Shown here piece by piece: positions 51,446 to 59,430 of a DNA stretch of 64,000 bases. The notes beneath the pieces are model-generated. The model saw nothing but the letters and a program-made list of their open reading frames with translations. It made no database searches and was not told the DNA's origin. The DNA is from an uncultured Clostridia bacterium (GTDB lineage Bacteria > Bacillota > Clostridia > Christensenellales > UBA1242). The first letter of the stretch is position 1. Each line of letters starts with the position of its first letter. The DNA is taken from NCBI GenBank assembly GCA_934754355.1, contig CAKVID010000001.1, positions 124,001 through 188,000 of the forward strand, read 5' to 3'. A program made the translations under genes and the position numbers.

Positions 51446-52647
51446 TGCTATTTAGAAAAAATATAAGAAAATTTAATAGGAAGAAATTAATCTTAGTTGT
51501 AGTACTACTATTGCTTGCAATAATCTCTACAATTAATTTTGATTATTATGTATCTGCTGATAATGATGTTAGTCAAGAAGAATTATCTAAGAGTGTATTT
51601 GAAATACTAGACGATGTAGACCTAAATGAAATGCAAAATATGGTGGATAATTTAGATGATATAGGACTATTTGAAATAACGATAAAAGACAAAATTAGCA
51701 AAATACTAAGAGGGGAATATTTTACTGATTACACATCTTTAACATCGGCGATAATTTCTCTAATATTTGGAGATATTAGATCAATACTTCCATTTGTCTT
51801 TACGCTTATTGCAATAGGGATACTTTGTAATTTGATTAATAATATGAGACCAGATAACAAAAGCATAAATGACACAATCAATTTTGTCTTTCTTACGGTT
51901 ACTATGCTAATTGTAATAATTGCTTTTAAAAATATTCTAAGCAGTACAAGAAATACAATTAATCTTATAATGTCTCAGATGCAAATTATCTTTCCAATAC
52001 TTATTACTCTTCTAGCATCAATTGGCTCTATAGCGTCTATATCTATATACAATCCATTAGTGGCAATCCTTACTGGAGTTGTAAGTATAGTATTTAATAA
52101 TTTTCTATATCCATTATTTATAGTTATATTTATACTTGCAATTTTGGGTAATTTGACCGATACGGTTAAACTGGGTAAACTTAGTGGTTTTCTTATGTCT
52201 ACATTCAAATGGACAATTGGGATAGTATTTACAATATTTACAGGGTTCTTGAGTGTTCAGGGAATTTCTGCTGGCAAGTATGATAGTGTGAGTATTAAGG
52301 CTACTAAGTTTGCTATGAAAAGTTACATACCTATAATAGGTTCATATGTTTCTGATGGAATGGATTTTCTCATACTTGGTTCTGTCCTTGTTAAGAATTC
52401 TATTGGGCTTATTGGAGTTATAATTTTATTTATTACAATACTTTCTCCAATTCTTATGATAATCCTATATAAATTAGCATTACAATTAAGCAGTGGAATT
52501 TTGGAGATGACAGGTAATGCAAAGATTAGTAATTTTCTATCTTCTTGCAGTAAATTACTAATACTTCCAATAGTTCTTATAATAGGAATTGCATTTATGT
52601 ATGTTATAACAATTTGTTTGATAATGTGTACGGCAAATATTTTCTAA
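51445..52647 (+). CDS. spoIIIAE: Stage III sporulation protein AE
   Basis: The 400-aa product has an N-terminal hydrophobic segment (signal/anchor), a short extracytoplasmic part, and about seven membrane helices in the C-terminal 300 residues. The segment TGFLSVQGISAGKYDSVSIK, then KSYIPIIGSYVSDG, is characteristic of SpoIIIAE. It is the large membrane subunit of the channel. Confidence 0.93.
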   Translation: MLFRKNIRKFNRKKLILVVVLLLLAIISTINFDYYVSADNDVSQEELSKSVFEILDDVDLNEMQNMVDNLDDIGLFEITIKDKISKILRGEYFTDYTSLTSAIISLIFGDIRSILPFVFTLIAIGILCNLINNMRPDNKSINDTINFVFLTVTMLIVIIAFKNILSSTRNTINLIMSQMQIIFPILITLLASIGSIASISIYNPLVAILTGVVSIVFNNFLYPLFIVIFILAILGNLTDTVKLGKLSGFLMSTFKWTIGIVFTIFTGFLSVQGISAGKYDSVSIKATKFAMKSYIPIIGSYVSDGMDFLILGSVLVKNSIGLIGVIILFITILSPILMIILYKLALQLSSGILEMTGNAKISNFLSSCSKLLILPIVLIIGIAFMYVITICLIMCTANIF

Positions 52648-52657
52648 GGAGACTGAG

Positions 52658-53119
52658 ATGCTCAATATTTTACTTAGTATAATTGGGGTTGTGTTTCTGG
52701 CGGTACTAATTGATTTTATATACCCAAATGGTAAGACAAATTCCTTTTGTAAATCTATATTTGGATTATTTGCAATTATTATGCTAATTCAGCCAATTCT
52801 TAAATTAGATTTGAAAACTAATAATCTAAATGAAAATTTTGTTAGTGCTAGTCTTAATCAAAATATTCAGAAATCTAAAGATGAGTATTACAAATTAAAA
52901 ATAGAGAAGAAACTTGAAGATGAAAATATAATTGGGATTGATGTCGAAATAGAAAGCAAAATGCTGAATAATGTATATGAAATTAATAATATTAATGTAG
53001 ATAGTACAAATGTTGTTCTAACTGAAAATCTGACACATACAAATAAGTATGAAGTTATTATTCAGAACATTTTGAAAATTGTGGAAATTGACAAAGAAAG
53101 GATAGTAATTTATGGATAA
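52658..53119 (+). CDS. spoIIIAF: Stage III sporulation protein AF
   Basis: The 153-aa product has two N-terminal membrane helices separated by DFIYPNGKTNSFCKSIFG, typical of AF, and a hydrophilic extracytoplasmic domain that may adopt the ring-building motif. AAGGAG precedes ATG; the end overlaps spoIIIAG by 8 bases. Confidence 0.9.
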   Translation: MLNILLSIIGVVFLAVLIDFIYPNGKTNSFCKSIFGLFAIIMLIQPILKLDLKTNNLNENFVSASLNQNIQKSKDEYYKLKIEKKLEDENIIGIDVEIESKMLNNVYEINNINVDSTNVVLTENLTHTNKYEVIIQNILKIVEIDKERIVIYG

Positions 53120-53708
53120 AGAGATTATCAAGATAGAAAATTTAATAAATGATGATACCAAAGATGATAAACAAAAACCTAAGTTTAATTTTGTAAAATT
53201 ATTTTCGGGTAAGAATTTGAAAATTATTGTACTTGTTATTATTTGTATAATTGGAATAATACTTTTCTTGAAAATGACTTCAACCAAAAGTACAAGCAGT
53301 AAATCTACGACAGTATCTTCAAGTTCATACAAAACAACACTTGAGTATTCTGAAATTTTAGAAAACAAATTAGAAAATTTGCTTTCTCAAATTAAAGGTG
53401 CTGGAAATGTGAAAGTAATGATATCTTTGGAAGGAAGTCCTGAACTAGTGTATGCTATGGATAGCAATGAGAAGGTTAGCAATAATCAAAATGGGTCTAC
53501 GACAACAAGTGCTTCTTCTCCTATCCTTATAGAAAACAAAGGGTCATCTAGTCCTCTCATACTTACCGAAAAATTACCAAAAGTAAAGGGGGTGATTGTT
53601 GTATCTACGGGTGCAAGTGATATTAGTATCAAATTAGATATTCTAAATTCAGTATCAACATTATTAGATATTTCTATAGATAAAATCAATGTATTAAAAG
53701 GAATATAA
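53112..53708 (+). CDS. spoIIIAG: Stage III sporulation protein AG
   Basis: Forms a large ring in the intermembrane space. The 198-aa product has a cytoplasmic N-terminus, one membrane helix (residues 37-54), a Ser/Thr-rich linker and the ring-building motif beginning YSEILENKLENLLSQIKGAG, ending with the IKLDILNSVSTLLDISID helix. It starts inside spoIIIAF. Confidence 0.93.
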   Translation: MDKEIIKIENLINDDTKDDKQKPKFNFVKLFSGKNLKIIVLVIICIIGIILFLKMTSTKSTSSKSTTVSSSSYKTTLEYSEILENKLENLLSQIKGAGNVKVMISLEGSPELVYAMDSNEKVSNNQNGSTTTSASSPILIENKGSSSPLILTEKLPKVKGVIVVSTGASDISIKLDILNSVSTLLDISIDKINVLKGI

Positions 53709-53721
53709 AGGAGAATTAAAA

Positions 53722-54237
53722 ATGAAAGAAAAGAAAGAAAAGCAAGTTAAAGTTCACAAAAAATTATCTGGAAAAGCAAAGAAAGTAATTATTCTTGGAG
53801 TATTTAGTTTATTATTGCTAGTAACTGGTGGTGTTAATATTTACTTAAATAATAGAGCAACATCACAGGCAAATGCAAATATTCAAACTTCTGCTAATTT
53901 CTTTAATAATTATAGATCAGATAGAAAGTCTACCAGAGACCAAGAAAAATTATATCTAGATGCTATAATTGCTAGTGAGACTACAAGTGCTGAGGCTAAA
54001 GCCAATGCTGAAGCAGAAAGACTTAAATTAATTACTAATATGGATAGCATTATGAATATTGAGAATTTAATCAAAGCAAAAGGTTTCTCAGATGTAATCG
54101 TTTCTGCTACTGCTAATACTATCAATGTTATTGTAGAGACTGGTGGACTTACTAATGCAGAAGTAGCACAAATAGTTGATGTTGTTAAAAATAATTCTGA
54201 TTATTCTATAGACAGCATTAAAATTACAGAAGTTTAA
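53722..54237 (+). CDS. spoIIIAH: Stage III sporulation protein AH
   Basis: Mother-cell membrane protein that docks with forespore SpoIIQ. The 171-aa product has a basic cytoplasmic N-terminus, one membrane helix (about residues 22-38) and an extracytoplasmic YscJ/FliF-like domain (AKGFSDVIVSATANTINVIV, then LTNAEVAQIVDVV). AAAGGAG precedes ATG. It is the last gene of the operon. Confidence 0.93.
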   Translation: MKEKKEKQVKVHKKLSGKAKKVIILGVFSLLLLVTGGVNIYLNNRATSQANANIQTSANFFNNYRSDRKSTRDQEKLYLDAIIASETTSAEAKANAEAERLKLITNMDSIMNIENLIKAKGFSDVIVSATANTINVIVETGGLTNAEVAQIVDVVKNNSDYSIDSIKITEV

Positions 54238-54340
54238 TAAAAAATCATAGTTATTCTATTTTTTATAATTGCATATTTTATAAACTTATGGTATATTATT
54301 AGTATTAAAAGAATTGTGTAAATTTGTAAAGGATAGATAT

Positions 54341-54718
54341 ATGATGTACGATAACAAGAGCAATATCAAAAAACAAGCCAAAGGCAATGTTACTTATGGT
54401 AGCAATATTGTGCTATCTGTAATTAACCTTGCAACCAAAGAAATAGCAGGAGTTAGTAGTATTGTAACTAAATTTAGTTCTATGCTAAAAAGATGGTTTA
54501 GCAATAATTACTACGAAGGGGTTAAAGTTACATATAACAAAGATGCTATGAACATTGATGTATATATTAATGTTTGCTTTGGTTATAATGTTACAGAGGT
54601 TGCTTATAGGGTACAAGAGAATATCAAGAACAGTTTGTCTGGAATGATAGATGTTAAGATTAATAGAATAAATGTTCATGTTCTTGGAGTAGAATTTCCT
54701 AAAGACGAACTTATTTAA
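54341..54718 (+). CDS. Asp23/YloU-family alkaline shock protein
   Basis: The 125-aa product has the Asp23 domain: GNVTYGSNIVLSVINLATKEIAGV at the start and AYRVQENIKNSLSGMI with VNVHVxGVEF-type ending (INVHVLGVEF). Family members bind the membrane via AmaP or are cytoplasmic stress proteins; this one commonly lies before nusB. The frame is open from TTG 54314, but AAAGGAT is spaced for ATG 54341. Confidence 0.88.
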   Translation: MMYDNKSNIKKQAKGNVTYGSNIVLSVINLATKEIAGVSSIVTKFSSMLKRWFSNNYYEGVKVTYNKDAMNIDVYINVCFGYNVTEVAYRVQENIKNSLSGMIDVKINRINVHVLGVEFPKDELI

Positions 54719-54723
54719 ATATT

Positions 54724-54754
54724 TAACCCTTGTTTACAAGGGTTTCTTTCTTTT
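54724..54754 (+). terminator. Terminator between asp23-like and nusB
   Basis: AACCCTTG, TTTA loop, CAAGGGTT, then TCTTTCTTTT. Confidence 0.7.
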
Positions 54755-54770
54755 AAAATAGGAGATAATT

Positions 54771-55157
54771 ATGAGTAGAAAAAAGAGTAGAGAATTTGCA
54801 TTTAGATTGGTTTTTGAGAAGTTTTTTCATGAACCCGATATAGATATATTTGAAAATATGGAAGACTTTGTTCTTGATGACGATGACAAAGAGTTTGTTA
54901 ATAGTCTAATTGATGGTATTAATAATCATTACGAGAATATCATGAATATAATCAAAGATAATATTGAAGGCTATGAATTGGATAGAATTTACAAGGTGGA
55001 TTTGGCAATATTAGTTCTTGCTATTTATGAACTTAAATTTGAAAATTCCACACCAGACAAAGTAGTCTTGAATGAGGCGATTGAATTATCAAAGAAGTAT
55101 TCGACAGATAAGAGTTTTAGTTTTATTAATGGAGTTTTGGCAAAAATTTTGAAATAA
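54771..55157 (+). CDS. nusB: Transcription antitermination factor NusB
   Basis: All-helical factor binding boxA RNA with S10 for rRNA antitermination. The 128-aa product starts SRKKSREFAFRLVFEKFF and ends with AIELSKKYSTDKSFSFINGVLAKIL, both typical. AGGAG precedes ATG. xseA begins on its last base. Confidence 0.95.
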   Translation: MSRKKSREFAFRLVFEKFFHEPDIDIFENMEDFVLDDDDKEFVNSLIDGINNHYENIMNIIKDNIEGYELDRIYKVDLAILVLAIYELKFENSTPDKVVLNEAIELSKKYSTDKSFSFINGVLAKILK

Positions 55158-56326
55158 TGGGCGAGAGTTATTTTTCTGTAGCACAAATTAATAATTATAT
55201 CAAAGATATTTTTGAAGCAGAAGTAATGCTCCAAAATGTTTGTGTGTATGGAGAAATTAGTAGTTTCAATATTTCAAATGGAATTGCTTATTTTAATATC
55301 AAAGACGAGAGCGGTTTACTTCCTTGTGTGTTATTTAATGCAAATAATTTTGAGCACCCGAAAATTGGCGATGTAGTGCTAGTTAGAGGTAGTATGAATT
55401 ATTGGGCAAAGGGTGGTAAACTATCATTTAATGCATACTCAATTATGCCGTATGGCAAAGGTATGCTATATGAGAAATTTCTGCAATTAAAAGCAAAACT
55501 TGAAAGTCTTGGGTACTTTGCACTCGAAAGGAAGAAGCCAATTCCCGCAAGGGTAAGAAGGATAGGCGTGGTATCCAGTCCCACAGGTGCGGTTATTAGA
55601 GATATTATTGATGTAACCAGTCGTAGGAATGATACAATAGATATAGTACTATTTCCTGTTAAAGTTCAAGGTGTAGGTGCAGAGAATGAAATAGCGAGAG
55701 GAATAGATTTCTTCTCAAATTATAAAGATGTAGATGTTGTAATAGTGGCTAGAGGTGGTGGAAGTATGGAAGACTTAGAACCATTCAATAGCGAGATTGT
55801 AGCAAATGCAACATATAATTGCAAAAAGCCTATTGTATCTGCCGTAGGACATGAAACAGATTTTACTATTATAGATTTTGTATCTGATTTGCGTGCGCCA
55901 ACACCATCTGCTGGTGCGGAATTAGTTGCTTGGCGTAAAGATTTGGAAATAGAAAATATAAATAAATATGTATTCAATCTAGAGAGAACGCTAAGAAATA
56001 AATTTGATTTGAAAATAAGAGATATTGACATTTATTACGAAAAATTAGATAATATGTCGACTACTAGATTGCTAAAATATCAACAGTCTTTGGATAGATA
56101 TGTGACTAATCTAGATAATATAAATAAAATTATTGATAATAAATCCAAAGAATTAGAAAAAATAGATATAAGAATGCAGAACAGTAATCCCGAGAAGATA
56201 TCTAAGATGGGTTATAGTAAGATTATTCAAGAAGGGAAAGTTATTAATCAAATATCTAAAATAAAAGGAAATGATGCAATTATTTCAATGATTGATGGAG
56301 AGATAAATTGCAAAATTAATAGGTGA
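55157..56326 (+). CDS. xseA: Exodeoxyribonuclease VII large subunit
   Basis: Degrades single-stranded DNA from both ends. The 389-aa product has an N-terminal OB-fold (SVAQINNYIKDIFE, VYGEISSFNISNGIAYFNIKD) and the catalytic domain RRIGVVSSPTGAVIRDIIDV, ARGGGSMEDLEPFN and SAVGHETDFTIIDFVSDLRAPTPS (in part). The C-terminal coiled coil is shorter than in E. coli (456 aa). ATG overlaps the nusB stop. Confidence 0.95.
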   Translation: MGESYFSVAQINNYIKDIFEAEVMLQNVCVYGEISSFNISNGIAYFNIKDESGLLPCVLFNANNFEHPKIGDVVLVRGSMNYWAKGGKLSFNAYSIMPYGKGMLYEKFLQLKAKLESLGYFALERKKPIPARVRRIGVVSSPTGAVIRDIIDVTSRRNDTIDIVLFPVKVQGVGAENEIARGIDFFSNYKDVDVVIVARGGGSMEDLEPFNSEIVANATYNCKKPIVSAVGHETDFTIIDFVSDLRAPTPSAGAELVAWRKDLEIENINKYVFNLERTLRNKFDLKIRDIDIYYEKLDNMSTTRLLKYQQSLDRYVTNLDNINKIIDNKSKELEKIDIRMQNSNPEKISKMGYSKIIQEGKVINQISKIKGNDAIISMIDGEINCKINR

Positions 56327-56329
56327 GAT

Positions 56330-56536
56330 ATGGATTTCGAGAAGAGTATAAAAGATTTAGAAAATATATGTAATAAAATGGAAGATGAAAATTTGCCCCT
56401 AGATGAAGGTGTGAAATTATATGAAGAAGGAGTAACAATTGCTAAAGATTGTTATTCTGAATTAAATAAAATCAAAGGCAAAGTAACAATTATTAAACAA
56501 GATTTAGATAAATTTAAAGAAGAATTAATGGACTAG
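56330..56536 (+). CDS. xseB: Exodeoxyribonuclease VII small subunit
   Basis: The 68-aa helical-hairpin partner of XseA: FEKSIKDLENICNKMEDENL, then LDEGVKLYEEGVTIAKDCYS. It starts 3 bases after xseA. ispA, dxs and tlyA, which often follow in Bacillota, are missing; proS comes next. Confidence 0.94.
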   Translation: MDFEKSIKDLENICNKMEDENLPLDEGVKLYEEGVTIAKDCYSELNKIKGKVTIIKQDLDKFKEELMD

Positions 56537-56545
56537 GAGAAAATT

Positions 56546-58222
56546 ATGAAATTAACAGAAATGTTTTTTAAAACATTTAGAGAAAATCCAGCAAATGCTG
56601 AAATTAACAGTCACAAATTGCTAGTTAAAGCGGGATATATCAAACAAATGGGCAACGGAATATTTACATACTTGCCACTTGGACTGAAAGTTCTTGAGAA
56701 TATTAAGAAAGTTATAAGAGAAGAGATGAATAAGGCGGGAGCAATTGAACTTCAAATGCCAATATTACTTCCTCAAGAAATATATGCTCATAGATTAGAT
56801 TACTTTGGCAATACAATGTACAAATTGAAAGATAGTACTGGCAAAGACTATTGTTTGGGTCCTACTCACGAAGAGCCATTTACATATTTGGTTAAAGATA
56901 GTATTAATAGTTACAAGCAATTACCCGTAACACTATATCAAATTCAGAATAAATATAGAGATGAAATTAGAGCGAGATTTGGATTGCAAAGAGCGAAAGA
57001 ATTTATCATGAAAGACGCTTATTCATTTGATACAACTGAAGAGGGACTAGATATTTCTTTTGGAAAAATGAAGAATGCATATATCAATATCTTTACTAAA
57101 CTCGGATTTGACTTTGTGCCAGTAGAGGCAGATAATGGAGTAATGGGTGGCTCTGGTTCAACCGAATTTATGGTTAAAGCAGATATTGGAGAAGATGAAA
57201 TTCTTGTATGTGATTGTGGATTTGGTGCAAATGTAGAGAAAGCAGAATGTATAGAAGAGCCTATTGATACTACTAATGTAGTTAAACTTACAAGAGAAAT
57301 GGTGCATACACCTAATGTAAAAACTATTGACGAATTAACTGATTTTTTGCACACAACTAGCAAGAACTTTGTAAAAGCGGTTGTTTATACTAGTGATAAA
57401 GGAATAATTGTTGCTCTATGTCGTGGAGACAGAGAAATAGAAGAAGTTAAAATTACAAATAAACTTGGCACATTGAATTTGGAGATGGCATCTCAAGAAC
57501 AAATACTATCTATTGGCTCATATGCTGGATTTGTAGGTGCAATTGATTTGAAAGATTGTACAGTAATTGCTGATAATGATATTAAATATATGACAAATTT
57601 TGTTATTGGTGCTAATATTCAAGACTATCACTATGTTAATGCAAATCTTAGTGATTTGAAGATAGATTGCTTTGCTGATATCAAGAAAATGCAAGCAGGA
57701 GATAAGTGTCCTCATTGTGGCAGAGAAGTCAAGACAGTTAGGGGTATTGAGGTTGGACATATATTCAAACTAGGAACTAAATATTCAGAGCAATTGGATT
57801 GTAAATTTTTGGACGAGCAGGGCAAATCTAAATATATGATAATGGGTTGTTATGGAATTGGTGTTAGTAGAACTCTTAGTGCTTTAGTAGAACAAAATTG
57901 TGACGAGAAAGGAATTGTTTGGCCAGAAATTGTTGCCCCATACAAAATGGAGATTGTCATTGCTAATACTAAAGACCAAACACAAGTTGAATTAGCAAAT
58001 AAGTTATATGATAAATTAAATACAAAAGATGATATTATTTTGCTTGATGATAGAAATGAAAGTTTTGGAGTAAAATTAAATGATGCTGAATTAATTGGTG
58101 TTCCTTATATTGTAATAATAGGTAGGGGAGCATCAGAGAATAAGATTGAATTTATTAGAAGAAAGGGTCTTAATAAATTAGATGTAACTGTTGATGAATT
58201 CTTAAGTATTTATAATATGTAA
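56546..58222 (+). CDS. proS: Prolyl-tRNA synthetase (bacterial type with editing domain)
   Basis: The 558-aa product has class II motif 1 at the N-terminus, motif 2 around YQIQNKYRDEIRARFGLQRAKEF, an inserted YbaK-type editing domain (about residues 225-370), motif 3 MGCYGIGVSRTLSALVEQ, and an anticodon domain (ILLDDRNESFGVKLNDAELIG). Length is normal for this type. A CxxC pair (CPHCGRE) lies before motif 3. AGGAG precedes ATG, 9 bases after xseB. In Bacillus proS lies between rseP and polC, so it has moved. Confidence 0.96.
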   Translation: MKLTEMFFKTFRENPANAEINSHKLLVKAGYIKQMGNGIFTYLPLGLKVLENIKKVIREEMNKAGAIELQMPILLPQEIYAHRLDYFGNTMYKLKDSTGKDYCLGPTHEEPFTYLVKDSINSYKQLPVTLYQIQNKYRDEIRARFGLQRAKEFIMKDAYSFDTTEEGLDISFGKMKNAYINIFTKLGFDFVPVEADNGVMGGSGSTEFMVKADIGEDEILVCDCGFGANVEKAECIEEPIDTTNVVKLTREMVHTPNVKTIDELTDFLHTTSKNFVKAVVYTSDKGIIVALCRGDREIEEVKITNKLGTLNLEMASQEQILSIGSYAGFVGAIDLKDCTVIADNDIKYMTNFVIGANIQDYHYVNANLSDLKIDCFADIKKMQAGDKCPHCGREVKTVRGIEVGHIFKLGTKYSEQLDCKFLDEQGKSKYMIMGCYGIGVSRTLSALVEQNCDEKGIVWPEIVAPYKMEIVIANTKDQTQVELANKLYDKLNTKDDIILLDDRNESFGVKLNDAELIGVPYIVIIGRGASENKIEFIRRKGLNKLDVTVDEFLSIYNM

Positions 58223-58248
58223 TGCTTAATTACTATCAATAAATAATA

Positions 58249-58312
58249 TGACCACACTATAATTAGTAGTAATTTATAATTGATTACTGTGATTGTAGGG
58301 TGGTCTTTTTTT
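58249..58312 (+). terminator. Terminator of the nusB-proS operon
   Basis: GACCACACTA pairs with TAGGGTGGTC with one mismatch around an A/T-rich inner part, followed by TTTTTTT. Confidence 0.8.
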
Positions 58313-58744
58313 GTAGTAATTTTTTTTTGTGCAGAGATTGCTATAATATTTAGAAAGTGGGTTTTGGCATTCTTCAATTAGAATTCCAATTAATTAAATT
58401 TTTTTAAATTATTTTTTTTGTTTGAATTGAAACAAAACTTAATGTTTGTAATTACAATCACGAATAAATTAATGTTATATGAATTGAATAAACATTTGTT
58501 TTGCTTGAATATATCTTTAACCTATTCGGGTAAAGCATTAAATAATATAAGTTAGAGAATTAAGGAAAAATAAAAAATTAATGTTTAAATATGCAAAATT
58601 TATGCATAAAGGGTGTTTTTTATTGTTGAACATGCAAAAATACAAGTAAAAAATGGCTTTATTCCGCCATTATACATAAAATTGCATAATTATACATTTT
58701 AAAATTTGATTATGCATAAGTATGAATTTTTATAAAAAAAATAA
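58313..58744. other. A/T-rich gap upstream of argR with repeated TGCATAA motifs
   Basis: No gene is seen. Short related motifs recur: TTATGCATAA-like sequences at about 58600-58609 and 58710-58719, TGCATAATTATACA at 58683-58696, and several ATGCA steps. The sequence is over 80% A+T. Taken with the ARG-box-like palindrome at 58745, this may be an extended regulatory region of argR. Confidence 0.4.
58683..58696. promoter_or_regulatory. ARG-box-like site (distal)
   Basis: TGCATAATTATACA fits the ArgR half-site pattern TGnATnATnATnCA at most positions, about 85 bases upstream of the argR -35 box. Paired ARG boxes at this kind of distance are typical of ArgR/AhrC control. Confidence 0.35.
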
Positions 58745-58758
58745 TGAATAAATATTCA
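58745..58758. promoter_or_regulatory. ARG-box-like site (proximal) at the argR promoter
   Basis: TGAATAAATATTCA has the perfect arms TGAAT/ATTCA of the ARG box consensus (TGAATAATTATTCA) and ends 8 bases before the -35 box of argR, suiting autoregulation. Confidence 0.55.
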
Positions 58759-58766
58759 AAAACCCC

Positions 58767-58795
58767 TTGCATAAAGATAAAAGTTGTTGTATAAT
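58767..58795 (+). promoter_or_regulatory. Promoter of argR
   Basis: TTGCAT (58767-58772), a 17-base spacer and a perfect TATAAT (58790-58795). The leader of about 85 bases contains a GAAGA/TCTTC hairpin (about 58820-58853). Confidence 0.7.
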
Positions 58796-58886
58796 TATTG
58801 CAATCACATAGTAAGTGATAGAAGATGCCTGCTTTGGTGGAAGTAAGTGTCTTCAAACAAATTAATTACATTTTGAGGTGGATAAA

Positions 58887-59339
58887 ATGGCTCGTAACTC
58901 TAGACAATCAAAGATATTGGAACTAATTTCTACTAGCGAGATTGAGACTCAAGAAGAATTAGTTACAGCACTTAAGAATGCAAACTTTGATGTAACTCAG
59001 GCTACTATTAGTAGAGATATTAAGGAATTGGGACTTATTAAAATTCTATCTGATAGCAAGAAGTACAAATATGCAGTAGTCAGTTCTTCTGCCCAAGCAC
59101 TTTCTAATAAGTGTTTAAACATATTCAAAGAATGTGTTATCTCAGTTAAATCAGCAATGAATTTAACTATAGTCAAAGTTATTAGGGGAACAGCGGGTAT
59201 GGTTAGTAACTTAATTGATCAACTATCCATGTCTCAGATATTAGGCTGTACATATGGGGACGATACAGTAATGGTAATAACTAATGACCAAGAAGATGCA
59301 TTCTTTGTAAGGGATAAGTTGAATTCTCTACTTAATTAG
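58887..59339 (+). CDS. argR: Arginine repressor ArgR (AhrC)
   Basis: Hexameric arginine-sensing regulator of arginine metabolism. The 150-aa product has the winged-helix domain (SRQSKILELISTSEIETQEE, ATISRDIKELGLIKI) and the C-terminal arginine-binding domain (VIRGTAGMVSNLIDQLSMSQILGCTYGDDTVMVI in part), with the GCTYGDDT segment contacting arginine. A GTG at 58878 is in frame, but GAGGTG is spaced for ATG 58887. It has its own promoter with ARG-box-like sites. It precedes recN, the standard Bacillota order. Confidence 0.96.
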   Translation: MARNSRQSKILELISTSEIETQEELVTALKNANFDVTQATISRDIKELGLIKILSDSKKYKYAVVSSSAQALSNKCLNIFKECVISVKSAMNLTIVKVIRGTAGMVSNLIDQLSMSQILGCTYGDDTVMVITNDQEDAFFVRDKLNSLLN

Positions 59340-59351
59340 TTTGTTTGCAAA

Positions 59352-59402
59352 ATAAAAAAATACAATTTTTCAATTGTATTTTTTTTATTCTTAGTTTAAA
59401 AT
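59352..59402 (+). promoter_or_regulatory. argR terminator with nested recN promoter
   Basis: AAATACAATT and AATTGTATTT form a stem followed by a T-run. TTGTAT (59374-59379) in the 3' arm is also a -35 box, 17 bases from TAAAAT (59397-59402), which is about 30 bases before recN. Confidence 0.6.
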
Positions 59403-59430
59403 ATAGGTAATAAATTTTTTAGGATTAAAT

